DNA from: Portulaca oleracea
Taxonomy: Eukaryota; Streptophyta; Magnoliopsida; Caryophyllales; Portulacaceae
Length of the DNA: 64,000 bases
Direction of reading: 5' to 3'
Assembly: GCA_029582165.1 (NCBI GenBank)
Contig: CM055877.1
Location: 32,581,249 to 32,645,248, forward strand
The stretch's first letter is position 1. Every line of letters begins with the position of its first letter. Shown here one piece after another: positions 11,479-22,095 of this stretch. The position numbers were made by a program, and so were the translations under genes. The notes beneath the pieces were generated by a model. The model was not told the DNA's origin, searched no databases, and was given only the letters and a program-made list of their open reading frames with translations.

Positions 11479-12175
11479 TGATAACTGCGTCTCATGACTA
11501 TATTTTTAGGGGTTTTCGACAGTGAATTAAGGATAGTTTTGAGTGTAAATTTTTATTTTTATTTCAATTTCCCTACTACACTTGGTGTTGTTGTTTGTGA
11601 GGTAAATTTGTAGGCTTTGAGGCTAAAACACCAATGATTCCTCAACATTTGGCGAGATTGAGTACACCACGGACCTCCCCTACTAAATCCTTGACCGTGG
11701 CATGAATTTGGGAACAAACGGATAAAGAAGCTCACAGCCAGGGGCCACCACGGTCTGACCATGGTGAACACCACGGTCTGACCGTGGTGAACCCCACGGT
11801 CCGTGGGTGAGCTACTCACTTGCACAGCTGCAGTTCGCGATGGAAAACGAAGGTAATTGGGGACAGCGAGTACCACAGGCTGCGCGTGGTATATGCCACG
11901 GTTCTGGCATGCGGGTTGCGTTTTGCGCAAGAGAAGAATTAAGGGCATTGGATTCTATTGGTGAACCACCCTTTATTTGGCCAATCAAAAAGGAGGGAAG
12001 TGGAGATATAATTGGGGGGTGATTCGTGCAACACATCATTCGCCAATCACAAGGGAGGTGAAGGAAATTCATTCGGTCTTCACTCTCCATCATCATATAT
12101 CATTCATTCACTATTAAATCATCCATTATTCTACCATCCACCATCTTCCATCATTCATCATTATTCATCCCAACC
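11479..12175 (+). repeat. 3' LTR of element A
   Basis: Starts TGATAACTGCG after the purine tract. Its far end is placed where the pol frame of element B begins (about 12175, after CCCAACCA). It contains a paired palindrome: CCACGGTCTGACCATGG and CCACGGTCTGACCGTGG, with starts 23 bp apart (11747, 11770), then CCCACGGTCCGTGGG near 11793. CCAAT-like (11980) and TATA-like (12006) sequences may be the promoter. No second LTR copy is in the window, so the right end is inferred. Confidence 0.55.
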
Positions 12176-12679
12176 ATGGAGAAACCAAAGTTACCGCCGG
12201 TGCCTTTTCCCGAGCGGTTGACAAAACCAAAGTCCGATGCAAAATTTTCGAAGTTCATTGAGATGCTTAAGAAGCTTCAAGTTAACATCCCATTTCTTGA
12301 TGCCATTTCTGAAGTCCCATCCTTCAAGAAACATTTGAAGGAGCTTCTTACGAGCAAGAGGAGAATCCAAGAGAAAGCCACCATTCACTTGACGGCGGAT
12401 TGTAGTGCCATCATCGATAACAAATCACCGGAAAAGCTAGCCGACCCTGGGAGTTTCTCTATTCCATGCACCATCGGTGATATGAGAATTGGCCGTGCCT
12501 TATGTGATCTAGGAGCAAGTGTGAGTGTCATGCCTCACTCAATTTGCAAGAAGTTGAACATTGATGATCTAGCTCCTACTACTATTAACCTTCAATTGGC
12601 CGACCGTTCCGTACTAAGACCCTTGGGGATATTGGAAGATATCTCGGTGCAAAGTAGGGCGATTCTTGATCCCTTGTGA
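12176..12679 (+). pseudogene. Element B gag end and aspartic protease
   Basis: The frame opens in the conserved gag-protease linker (KPKLPPVPFPERL) without a true start, consistent with truncation at the insertion of element A. The protease has DPGSFSIPCTIG followed by LCDLGASVSVMP, the Athila form of the aspartic active site with Leu in place of the usual Ser/Thr. The frame breaks at about 12650 by a single-base shift and continues in the next frame. The protein would release pol products from the polyprotein. Confidence 0.8.
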
Positions 12680-13515
12680 TTTTGTTGTCTTGGAAATGGA
12701 GGATAACAACATCCCCATTATTTTGGAAAGGCCATTCCTTGCTACGGCGGGAGCAATTATTGATGTGAAGAATGGAAGTATGTCATTGAATGTCGGGAAT
12801 GAAAGTATTATTTTTCAACTTGAGGGGTCTTTGAAAGGTCCTTCATATGAGGACTCATGCTACGCGATTGACATGATGGAATTTTTTGCTGATCAGTATA
12901 TTGACGAGTCCCATCTACTTGAGTCTACATGTGATGATCCCTTGGGTGCATGCTTATTGGAATCCTTTCAATTTGAGACCGATGGCACCGACATCACTTT
13001 CTTCACTAACCTTCTTCACTCTTCACCAATGCACGAGGAAATTATTATTGATGAGCCTATTATGGAGTGCATGGAGATTCAAGATGCGATCTTCAAAGGT
13101 ATGTCTTCCTCCCAAGTTCAATCTTCTATTCCTTTAGATCTTAAACCTTTGCCCCCTTCCCTCCAATATGCTTACTTGGATGATGAAAAATCTTATCCTG
13201 TGATTGTGAATGCAAATTTGAATGATTTTGAATTGTCTAAGTTGCTTGATATGCTTAGGAAGCATAGAGGTGCATTAGGTTATAGGATAGAAGATTTGAA
13301 AGTCTTATTCCCGTCCATTTGCATGCATTCGATTGATTTGCTAGAAGATGCCAAGCCTACTAGGAAACCACAACGTAGATTAAATCCTAACATGCAAGAA
13401 GTGGTTAAAAAGGAGGTAGTGAAGTCGCTCGCTGCTGGGATCATCTTCCCCATCGCAAATAGCGAATGGGTAAGCCCGGTTCAGTGTGTGCCAAAAAGAG
13501 GGTGGGATGACCGTA
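12666..13515 (+). pseudogene. Element B protease C-terminus and protease-RT linker
   Basis: Continues the protease (VVLEMEDNNIPIILERPFLATAGAIIDV) into the acidic linker and the start of the RT region (LNPNMQEVVKKEVVKSLAAGIIFPIANSEWVSPVQCVPK). A second frame change occurs at about 13495-13515, between PVQCVPK and the next segment. Confidence 0.75.
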
Positions 13516-13974
13516 ATTGAAAATGATAAGAAAGAATTGGTAAGTACCCGAACTGTGACTGGTTGGAGAATGTGTATTGATTACCGTCAGCTTAACAAAG
13601 TAACGAAGAAAGACCATTTTCCCCTTCCTTTTATTGACCAGATGCTAGAACGGTTGGCAGGTTATTCGCATTTTTGCTTCTTAGATGGGTATTCCGGGTT
13701 CTTTCAAATCCCAATCCACCCGTCACACCAAGAAAAAACCACCTTCACTTGCCCATACGGGACATTTGCTTACCGTCGCATGCCGTTTGGTTTATGTAAT
13801 GCCCCTGGGACTTTTCAATGTTGTATGATGGTTATTTTTAGCAATTTCATTGAGAAATGCATGGAGGTTTTTATGGATGACCTTTCTATGTACGGTAATT
13901 CTTTTGATGACCGTTTGCTAAACCTGGAAAAAGTATTAACTCGTTGTGAAGAAGTGGATCTAATACTCAACTAG
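13486..13974 (+). pseudogene. Element B reverse transcriptase
   Basis: Shows the classic Ty3/gypsy RT blocks: RMCIDYRQLNKVTKKDHFPLP, LDGYSGFFQIPIHP, RMPFGLCNAPGTFQ and the catalytic box FMDDLSMYG. The polymerase aspartates are present. The frame ends in TAG at 13972-13974 where the family normally has Trp, compatible with a G-to-A change. The cDNA-synthesising core is recognisable but cannot be made in one piece. Confidence 0.85.
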
Positions 13975-13989
13975 GAGAAATGCCACTTT

Positions 13990-14877
13990 ATGGTGGAACA
14001 AGGTATTGTTTTGGGTCACTTAATCTCTTCAAAGGGCATCGAGGTGGATAAGGCGAAGGTTGAGGTCATAGAGCGCCTACCACCCCCAGTTTCTGTTAAG
14101 GGGGTCCATAGCTTCCTTGGCCATGCCGACTTCTATCGCCGGTTCGTCAAGGACTTTTTGAAAATTGTTCGACCTCTAACCGACCTGTTATGCAAAGATG
14201 CTCCTTTCATTTTTACTGATGAGTGTCTTGAGTCGTTTTACAGATTGAAGCAAGCTTTGATTTCCGCCACGGTGGTTCAACCTCCGGACTGGACACTACC
14301 ATTTGAGATTTTGGCCAACGCCAGTGACTTTGCCGTGGGGGCGTGTTTGACCCAAACAGTGGACAAGAAGCCGAGGGTTATCTATTACGCAAGCCATGCG
14401 GTTGATAGTGCCCAAAGAAACTACACCACCACGGAAAAGGAACTTTTGGCAATCGTTTTTGCGCTCAACAAGTTTCGGCAGTACCTTATGCTCTCGAAGG
14501 TAGTAGTCTACACGGATCATGCCGCTATCAAATACTTGATGGGAAGGAAGGAGACAAAGCCGAGGCTAATACGGTGGGTCTTGCTCATGCAAGAATTTGA
14601 TTTGGAAATCTGTGACAAGGCGGGCACGAAGAATGTCGTGGCCGATCACCTCTCGAGGATTCTTGTCGACTTGGAGGACACCCAACCGATTGTTGATGCT
14701 TTCCCGGATGAGCGACTTTTGGCGATTAGCTCTCATCCTTGGCATGCGGATATTGTGAATTATTTGGCAAGCGAAGTGATTCCTCAACACTTGAACCATC
14801 ACCAAAAGAAGAAATTTCTCCACGACATGAAGCATTATTATTGGGATGATCCCTTCCTTTTCCGGCTTTTGCAATGA
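13990..14877 (+). pseudogene. Element B RT connection and RNase H
   Basis: Begins with the RT thumb/connection ([35 protein letters not shown]), then RNase H ([59 protein letters not shown]). The acidic RNase H residues D, E and D can be placed. A frame change at about 14870 leads into integrase. Confidence 0.85.
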
Positions 14878-15676
14878 CGGGATATACCGGCGATGTATTC
14901 CCGAGAGTGAAGTACAATATGTTTTGACTCATTGTCACGAGTTTCCGGTGGGAGATCACGGTGGCTCCCAAAAGACGACGGCGAGGGTTCTACAAGCCGG
15001 GTATTGGTGGCCAACTCTTTTTCGTGACGCCCATTTGCATGTCAAGCAATGTGATAGATGTCAAAGATCCGGAAACATCTCCCGGAAAAATGAAGCACCG
15101 TTGAATTATATTCTTGAAGTTGAAGTCTTCGATGTATGGGGGTTAGACTTCATGGGACCTTTCCCGTCATCAAGAGGTTTCCAATACATCCTAGTGGCGG
15201 TGGATTATGTCTCAAAGTGTGTCGAAGTCATACCATGCGTGAGGTGCGATGGGAAGTCCGTTTTGAGATTTTTGAAAAAGACCTTATTTCCAAGATTCGG
15301 CATTCCAAGGTTCATCATTAGTGACAACGGTTCCTATTTCATTGAGAAGAAGTTCGTGTTTCTTTTGGCAAAGTACGACATAAATCATAAGAAGGGACTA
15401 TCTTATCATCCACAAACACAAGGTCAAGTAGAAATCTCAAACCGTTCCATCAAGGAGATCCTGGAGAAGACGGTCAACTCTTCGAGGAAAGATTGGGCAG
15501 AAAAGTTGGATGAAGTTTTGTGGGCATACCGCACCGCCTACAAGACTCCGATCGGTACTACTCCCTACCATCTTGTCTATAGGAAGGCGTGTCACTTTCC
15601 CGTCGAGCTTGAGCATAAAACCATGTGGGCAATCAAGAAGTTGAACTTCGATCTTAAGGCGGCCGGAAGTAGTTGA
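14846..15676 (+). pseudogene. Element B integrase, zinc-binding and catalytic domains
   Basis: An HHCC-type N-terminus is visible ([12 protein letters not shown] ... [10 protein letters not shown]). The catalytic core follows, with [15 protein letters not shown] and the glutamate in [15 protein letters not shown], so the D,D-35-E triad is recognisable. The frame ends in TGA at 15674-15676, and homology continues past it. Confidence 0.85.
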
Positions 15677-15703
15677 TTATTTCAACTAGAAGAACTTGAG
15701 GAG

Positions 15704-16027
15704 TTGAGGCGTCATGCATATGAGAACAACAAGATCTACAAAGAAAGGACCAAAGCATGGCACGATAAGAGGTTGAACCAACGTGAGTTTGTGGTAGGCG
15801 ATAGAGTTCTCATCTTCAACTCGAGGCTAAAGTTATTCTCCGGGAAATTGAGATCAAGATGGTCCGGTCCATTCGAAATTGTGAAAATTCTCCGCGCCGG
15901 AGTTGTAGAATTGAAGGATGCACAAGGGAAGTGTTTCAAAGCAAACTCATCAAAGCTTAAACCATACATCATGGGCGAGGAATATGCGGGGACAGTTGTG
16001 GTGTATCTCGCGAATTTTGAGGATTGA
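15704..16027 (+). pseudogene. Element B integrase C-terminal domain
   Basis: Reads RRHAYENNKIYKERTKAWHDKR then the GPF/Y-type SH3-like module (FVVGDRVLIFNSRLKLFSGKLRSRWSGPFEIVKI), typical of Ty3/gypsy integrases without a chromodomain. It is in the same frame as the core, separated only by the TGA at 15674. Confidence 0.75.
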
Positions 16028-16440
16028 AAAGCATCGGGAAAGGTCGAGCTAGGACCTATAAAAACAAGCACTCAGGAGAGGTATGACTTACTTCCCCTTC
16101 TTTTAGTGTTTTCTTTCATTTTCTTCCATTTTATTTCCCTTATTTTTAGCATTTTCATTTTCCTTAGTGGTTATTGAAAAAAAATTTGAGAAAAAAGAAA
16201 GAGAAAAGAGAAAAATTAGAAAAACTGAAAAAAAAATTAGAAAAGATTGAAAAGAATGAAAAAATCGAGAGCGAGAGTGGAAATAAAGAGAGGTTCTACG
16301 AGGGTCGGGATTTGAATGTGATTTTTGAGTGATGGGAAAGTACCCTTGAATGATAAATTGAGTGAGGAAGACAAAGGAGTGGATGATAAGAGGGTAGATT
16401 TTAGGACTTAACGTGTTTTTTCCAAGTTTTGAGCCTTGTA
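16028..16440 (+). other. Element B region after pol
   Basis: No ORF of note. A TTTTC-rich stretch (16096-16170) is followed by a GAAAAA-rich stretch (16180-16270) that could fold back on it. Confidence 0.4.
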
Positions 16441-16464
16441 GGTACAATAGCTGGGCCGAAGTAT

Positions 16465-16730
16465 ACCGTGACCACGGTGGATTTCACCGCAGCCACGATC
16501 AGTTTATGCAAAGCGTCCCCAGTTTCCTCAGGCCGAAAGTTACCGTGACCACGGTGGGTTTCACCGCAGCCACGGTCTCATCGCAGCAATTTCTTGGAAA
16601 AAGTCTCCCCGAAGATCACCGTGACCATGGTAGATGTTACCATAGCCACGGTGACTACCCTGCAAAATTTCCCTCTTTTTCTCAACCTGAAAGTCACCGT
16701 GCCCACGGTCACCTGGACCGTGGCCACGGT
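16465..16730. repeat. Palindrome-pair array in the pol/ORF-1 spacer of element B
   Basis: Eight 14-bp imperfect palindromes of the form ACCGTGNCCACGGT, grouped into four pairs. Starts: 16465/16486, 16542/16563, 16618/16639 and 16696/16717. Within every pair the starts are exactly 21 bp apart, and pairs repeat every 76-78 bp. The sequence between pairs is not conserved to the same degree. Confidence 0.9.
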
Positions 16731-16745
16731 GAGTCGAAACTGCGA

Positions 16746-17084
16746 ATTTTATCGGGGCCTTAATCTCATTTTCCCTCATTTCTCTTTCATTTCCTTCCAT
16801 TCTCTAACCTTCGAAAACCCCCTCAAAACCCTAATACCACAAATCTATTCCCATATTTGACAAATCCATCACAAAATCCTCCATTTCTCTCCAACTTCCC
16901 CTGCGATTCTAACCCTAGCTGCGCACCTCGTCGTTTTTTTCGCCATTTTCGGGGCTCCTTGAAGCAATACTCTGGGTTTGTGTTCTTGGTGGGGTTCGAA
17001 ATCATCAACCATCCTTCCCCAACACTTCAATCAAGGTATTCCTTGATTTATTGATGTATAAACAATCGATTTACCTGCTTTTGG
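16746..17084 (+). other. Leader-like region upstream of the ORF-1 remnant, interrupted by a solo LTR
   Basis: Pyrimidine- and A-rich sequence (CTCAAAACCCTAATACC, then CCAACTTCCCC) that looks like an untranslated leader. It continues after the solo LTR at 20516. No credible gene. Confidence 0.4.
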
Positions 17085-17089
17085 GTTGA

Positions 17090-20000
17090 TGTAACAACCC
17101 GCCCTAAAACTGTATTAATTAATGTACTAGTTGTCGTAATTAGCTAAATTATGTTCTAATTTTTTTTTCTTCTTTCCATTTTATCTAATTTAGTTATTTA
17201 GCGGTGACAAGTCTCGAGCAGGAGATGGCAAAAGGTGTCGAGTTATCGGTTTAAAAATCTTTGAATTACTTTATTCACCCGATAAGTTAAACTGTTTCGG
17301 GTTTTATCGTTTACATTATTTCTTTAACCAAAAAAAGGGTTTAATTATTTTACTCCTTAACATTTGTATTTTATTATCCAAACCTTAATTTATTTGGGTT
17401 GTACTCTTTTTATTTATTTACAAGTAATATTTATATTCTACCTATTTAACTTCTCTTTAATTTAAAGTTCCAATTTATTGTACCGATTTGTTATCGATTA
17501 ATTTTATTCAGTACAAACTAATTATTTCAATCTAGTATACTTACAATTATTTTATTTAACTTAATGTTTCTGATTTTATTAAGCTCCTAATTGTTGTCCT
17601 AAGTTAAGTAGTGTGGGATATATTGGTATTAAAAGGGGGTTAGGGGTTCATTTTCATCATCTAATTTTCAAACACACCCACACTCACTCCTCCCTCTTCC
17701 CTCTCCTCCCTCTGCCGAGCTCCACCCCCACTACTGCTGCTGTTTCCGGCGACCGGCGCCGCCTCCCGCCGCCGTCCAAGGGTGGTCGCCGGCCAATCCT
17801 CCCTCTCTCTTGTGTTTTCATCAATTTTCTTCCTCAAAGGTAACCTCTCAAACCCCCAATTCAAATCCAATTAAACCCTAATCTGAAATTCATGTTCTCT
17901 TTATGTTATTCTTGCAATTTCTATCTCTTTTATACTCCTTTAGCATGAATTCAAAATTGTGGTTGTATTAGCTAAGTTGGGGTTTGAGTTTGGGTTGAAT
18001 GCATGTGAGATTCGGGTTCTTCTTGAGGTGTTTTGGTTGAAATTATGTTGGATAATGATTTTCCTCTTTATGCATGTGAGTTTATTGAAGAAACAGTGAG
18101 TTTAGGGACTGATTATGAGTATTAATCATGTTAAGTAAGTGTTTTCATGCTCTAGTATTATGAATTGGAGAGTTTTCATGAAGAAGGTGCTAGTCTAAGT
18201 GTTGTTCCAAGTAGCTTGTTGAATCCATGGTTGCATGGAAGGTTTATGGCTGTATTTGAGTAAGTTTTGAATGTTCATTTCTGGAATATGATAAATGTTA
18301 GCTAATTTGAAGTTTGGTTGTGAATTGGTATGATTTAGAAGCTAAACAAACATTAGAAGTGGGATTAAGGGCATTAAAGTTCTGCTTGGGAATCTGATTT
18401 TTACAGAGGATTAAGAGTATGATTTTAGCCCAGATTTTTACTCCTTATGATAGTCCAAGGTGTTAGCTAACTATAGGCTTTGGAATTTCATGATTCCGAC
18501 ATGCGTAGGCCGAGATATGGCCAAAACCGTAACGGCGCGAAACAAAATACATTTTCTGAGTCGGTGATTTGAGGGCAGATTTTCGGCCACTTAGAGACCT
18601 TATTAGTTTCTGGGGTAAACATGAAAGTTTTAGGTCACGTTGCAAGCTTTCCAGAAAGGTATGGTTTATAGTCATCCGATATCCGGAGTGAGAGTTATAA
18701 GGTCGCGAGTAAGGGCTGTTCATATAGGCTCTGCCCAGAAAGTTTAGTAATAAATTGGGATTTCGTGATCCAATGTCAATCATTTAAGGGATTCTTTTTA
18801 TTGGAGACTCTTTGGTCAATATTAGAACATCCAAGAGGTGTTTCCTAAATTGAAAATGCTATCTTTTAAAGGTTAAGGTTATTTATCCAAGTTATGATTA
18901 TTATGGTCAAGATTGAAGGTTTAAATTATATAGTGATAATCGACTTTAAGTTGGGTTGCGGATTGCATCAGTAGTACAAGAGCTCTTTGAAACCTAATGA
19001 TCCTAGGATTTAGTCCTTCACCAATTCTTAAATCCAATTCATCATTCAAACACTTCTAAAGCTCATTAATCTATCTCTATAAGTTCTTCTTCGCGCTTAG
19101 CGACATACCAAATAAAACCAAAGCACCCCGTAATCCTTATTCTAGCTTCTCATTTCCTTAATTTCCATTCTCCATCAATATAATTACTTTAAGTCATTTC
19201 GCAAGTTAAGTTACCATTCGTTCTTGTTCAAGTCTCTTTAAGAGTTTCGTATCAAAAGATCAAACCGAAAGTTTTTAGTTTCCAAATTACAGCTTCAGCT
19301 TCTGTCCGGGCTATTTTTCAAGCCCTTCCCTTCATTTTTAGACCTCGGCCATGTTCACAAGTTTTAGATCATGATTTTCCCTATTCCGAGAAGTACTCGT
19401 TTGCTTAATTCCGAGTTTTCTAGCCCGAGTTATGCTAAAAACTTTATTTCCTAAAAACCTGAAATTTTCTTTCTAAGTTATTTCATTCTTAGTTCTTATT
19501 CTACTTAACATTTGAAACTCACTAAGAACCTTATTCGGTTCTCCATTTTATACTTCTCTTATCTTAGTTTCCAAGCCGCCCAAGCCATCCCGAGGCCGAG
19601 ACGCACCGCCGAGCATTGCACCGGTTCAAGGTATGCAAATTGTCCAACTTTTATCATTCAAGCACGTTACGATGCTTATTCATATTAATTTATATCATGA
19701 TCTATGTAATACATTATTATTTTCAAAAGTGGTCCCGCCATATTGTTATAATTCTAGCTAGTTACGTGAAGTGCTAGCCTTTATTCATTTATATGATGCT
19801 CCTGATCAGAGTGTCCAGACCTGGCCAGTGTCCGACTGCATAGCAGTCACCCAACCCAAACTCCAAATCGGTTTGGGGCATGCACGTGTTAGGTGCTTTG
19901 CATCGATCGTAAGGGATACCACTCTATTTTCTATATATATCATGTCTACTTTTATATGTTTATATCTATGCCCAATCCATTTAATACTTGTTTAGCCCCG

Positions 20001-20510
20001 TCCCTGTTTTCAAAATGAATTTAAATGCCGGCACTAAAACCGTTTTCGAACGGTTTGACGTGTTGGAGGTTTGTGTACTGAGTGTTTCCCCACTCACTTT
20101 GTGTATGTTTTCAATGTTTTGTTTTAGGCGGTCCGAGCTCCCAAAGTAAAGACAAGGATAAGCAGAGGTAGAACTTCCGCGTGCAAGGTAGTCTTAAAGG
20201 GCGGATTTTGGCCGACCTCGGTGGTCTTCATGGTTCCAAAGATTAATTTGCATTGGAGAAAGTTTAATATATATATACATATTTCTTTGATCGGTGTATA
20301 AAGTGTAATATCTATGGTTTCGATGATTGTTTATGTATGGGTTTAAGCGTAGCATTCACTTGGTGGTTTATGTATATGTTGGTGGTTTGTGTGCCTTGTC
20401 CCGAGTGGGGACAGCGGTAATGCCTCAAACTTGTCTTTTCCGCTGCGCTAATCACAGGGTTATGGCATGATTAAGGATAATCTTGTGGTTAAGGGTGTTG
20501 GGGTGTTACA
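17090..20510 (+). mobile_element. Solo LTR, Del/Tekay-like, inserted in element B
   Basis: Starts TGTAACAACCCGCC and ends GGGGTGTTACA, with inverted ends TGTAACA/TGTTACA and an exact 5-bp duplication GTTGA (17085-17089, 20511-20515). No internal repeat of the start sequence, no primer site and no coding region are seen in the 3421 bp. It is therefore most simply a solo LTR left by LTR-LTR recombination. Long LTRs with TGTAACACCC-type starts are typical of Del/Tekay chromoviruses, so that assignment is inference. A promoter-like GGGATATATT lies near 17615, with a C-rich putative leader after it. Confidence 0.75.
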
Positions 20511-20726
20511 GTTGAATTTTGTGTGAATTTCTTGAGGGTTTGGTTGGTCGAATTGTTTGAGTTTGGGGGTTGATTTTTTTGGTAGATATTATTGCATTTG
20601 GAGTGTTTTGGTGAATCATTGAGTTGGTTTTGTGGTTGATTGCGAATTTGTGGTTGCTCGGGAATCTTGGGTAGTGTTTGTGTTGTATTTCGTTGTTGTG
20701 GTGGTTGTGTGTTTTCAGTTGCACCA

Positions 20727-22095
20727 ATGGGTCGAGCAAAACGTGCCCGGACCGAGCCGGAATCCCATCTACCTCTGTCGAGCCCGATAAAACCCGGTAC
20801 AAGGGTCAACCGGCCTCGATCATTCAATGTGACCCGAAGGTTAAGGTTACCTTCCGGGACGAGATGCACAAGGCGCGGTACGAGAGGCTCAAGAAGCGGA
20901 AGATTTGTGCTCCGGACCTCTATCATGAAGAGACGGCAAATCATATATTTTGTAAACCGAGCATGGATTTCTTCATCAAAACCATGGGTTGGGAGGTCTT
21001 CGCCACCATCAATGAGCCAATCATCGAACAACCGGTGCTCGAGTTCCTTAGCTCCTTGGTTGTACAGGAAGACGGCACATCCAAAGCCTCTTTCTCATAC
21101 ATTGTGGCCAAGAAGGAGGTCGAATGTACGCTCAAGGATCTTTGCAATGCGTAAGGCATACCCGAGGACGGAATCTTCTATGGCGAGGTTGTTAACTTCA
21201 ATGAACAAGAGGCAATGCGTGACCTCACTTGCTGGAGGAGGCGCTATCCCAAGGTTCGATCTCAAAAGCGCAATACTATTGCCCGAGCAACTCCAAGGCC
21301 CGGGATTTTCGTAACCTCAGCGTCCATATCTTCCATCACATCATCTCAAACTCTGTTTTCGACCGTGATGCCGGGCGCTCAAGCATCTGGAAGGACGACC
21401 TCTTCGTCCTCTACAATGCCATTAACGGTCGTCGAGTCAACACCGGCTCCTGCATCCTCCATTGTCTCCGGGAAATAAGCCTCGAAACCCGGAACATGAC
21501 CATTGGTATGGGTCACATCATCACCCATCTTCTACGGAAACAAGGGTTCGAGTCTTACCTCAACAAGTGGACTCCACGGTTTTTCCCCGATCCTATCGAC
21601 GGTGCTCGCCTTCGGAAGATGGAATTCTTGGAGAAAAACAAGACGCGAACATTCTACCGTCACGGGAACGAGCCCCATAGCGTCGTCGTTCATTTGGGTG
21701 ATGACAATGTCGAGAAGCGTCTAGATGTCACCGACCAACGCAATTGGTCGTGTGGCCAAACATATGGGGATCGTTTTGCGGTGGGTGATCCCGGAGAGCC
21801 CGAGGAGGAAGGTGAAGAAGAAGCTGAGGAAGAGGAAGAAGAGGATGAAGAAGAAGAAGGTGAACAAGCACAAGGGGACGAAGTCGAGCCGAGTCAAGTG
21901 CGGGACGCCGCTCTTGAACGTATCAGCGAACAACTCCAAGAGCTTCATGATGAATTTCAAGAACAACGGGAGCTCATCCAAAACCAGCAGACGTTGATTG
22001 AGAACTTGCAGGGGTTGATCGAGACCCAACAGGAGATGCTTGCTAGCATCCAATCGCAACTCCAACCCCATCATCGTCCGGGAGGGTCCGCTTGA
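20727..22095 (+). pseudogene. ATHILA ORF-1-like protein remnant of element B
   Basis: The ATG at 20727 opens MGRAKRARTEPE. After a frame change (about 20760-20800) the sequence reads KARYERLKKRKICAPDLY, MDFFIKTMGWEVFATINEPI, then KDLCNA with TAA at 21152-21154. After another change near 21230 comes a long frame with RNLSVHIFHHIIS and MTIGMGHIITHLLRKQGFE, matching the pattern of the ATHILA ORF-1 family as I remember it. The C-terminus is a run of Glu/Asp followed by a Gln-rich coiled coil (ISEQLQELHDEFQEQRELI...). In Athila elements a frame downstream of pol is called env-like. No signal peptide or membrane helix is evident, so an envelope role is not supported here. Confidence 0.7.

Larger units (their letters stand above)
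1..12175 (+). mobile_element. Element A: Athila-like LTR retrotransposon, 5' part outside window, split by element D
   Basis: This is the 3' half of a plus-strand LTR element. Seen in order: a gag-like ORF tail (2-544), a long 3' untranslated region, the insertion of element D (2284-11418 between CATTG duplications), then a hairpin, a purine tract and an LTR beginning TGATAACTGCG at 11479. The ORF and its long 3' UTR resemble element C, which has a tRNA-Asp primer site, so the Athila lineage is inferred. The LTR stops where the pol reading frame of element B begins (about 12175), which suggests A is inserted into B. The left end and its target duplication lie outside the window. Confidence 0.6.

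Noticed and set aside
20727..22095. A true envelope glycoprotein in element B
   Set aside because: No signal peptide, transmembrane helix or cleavage site is visible. The tail is an acidic coiled coil. Only the position is env-like.
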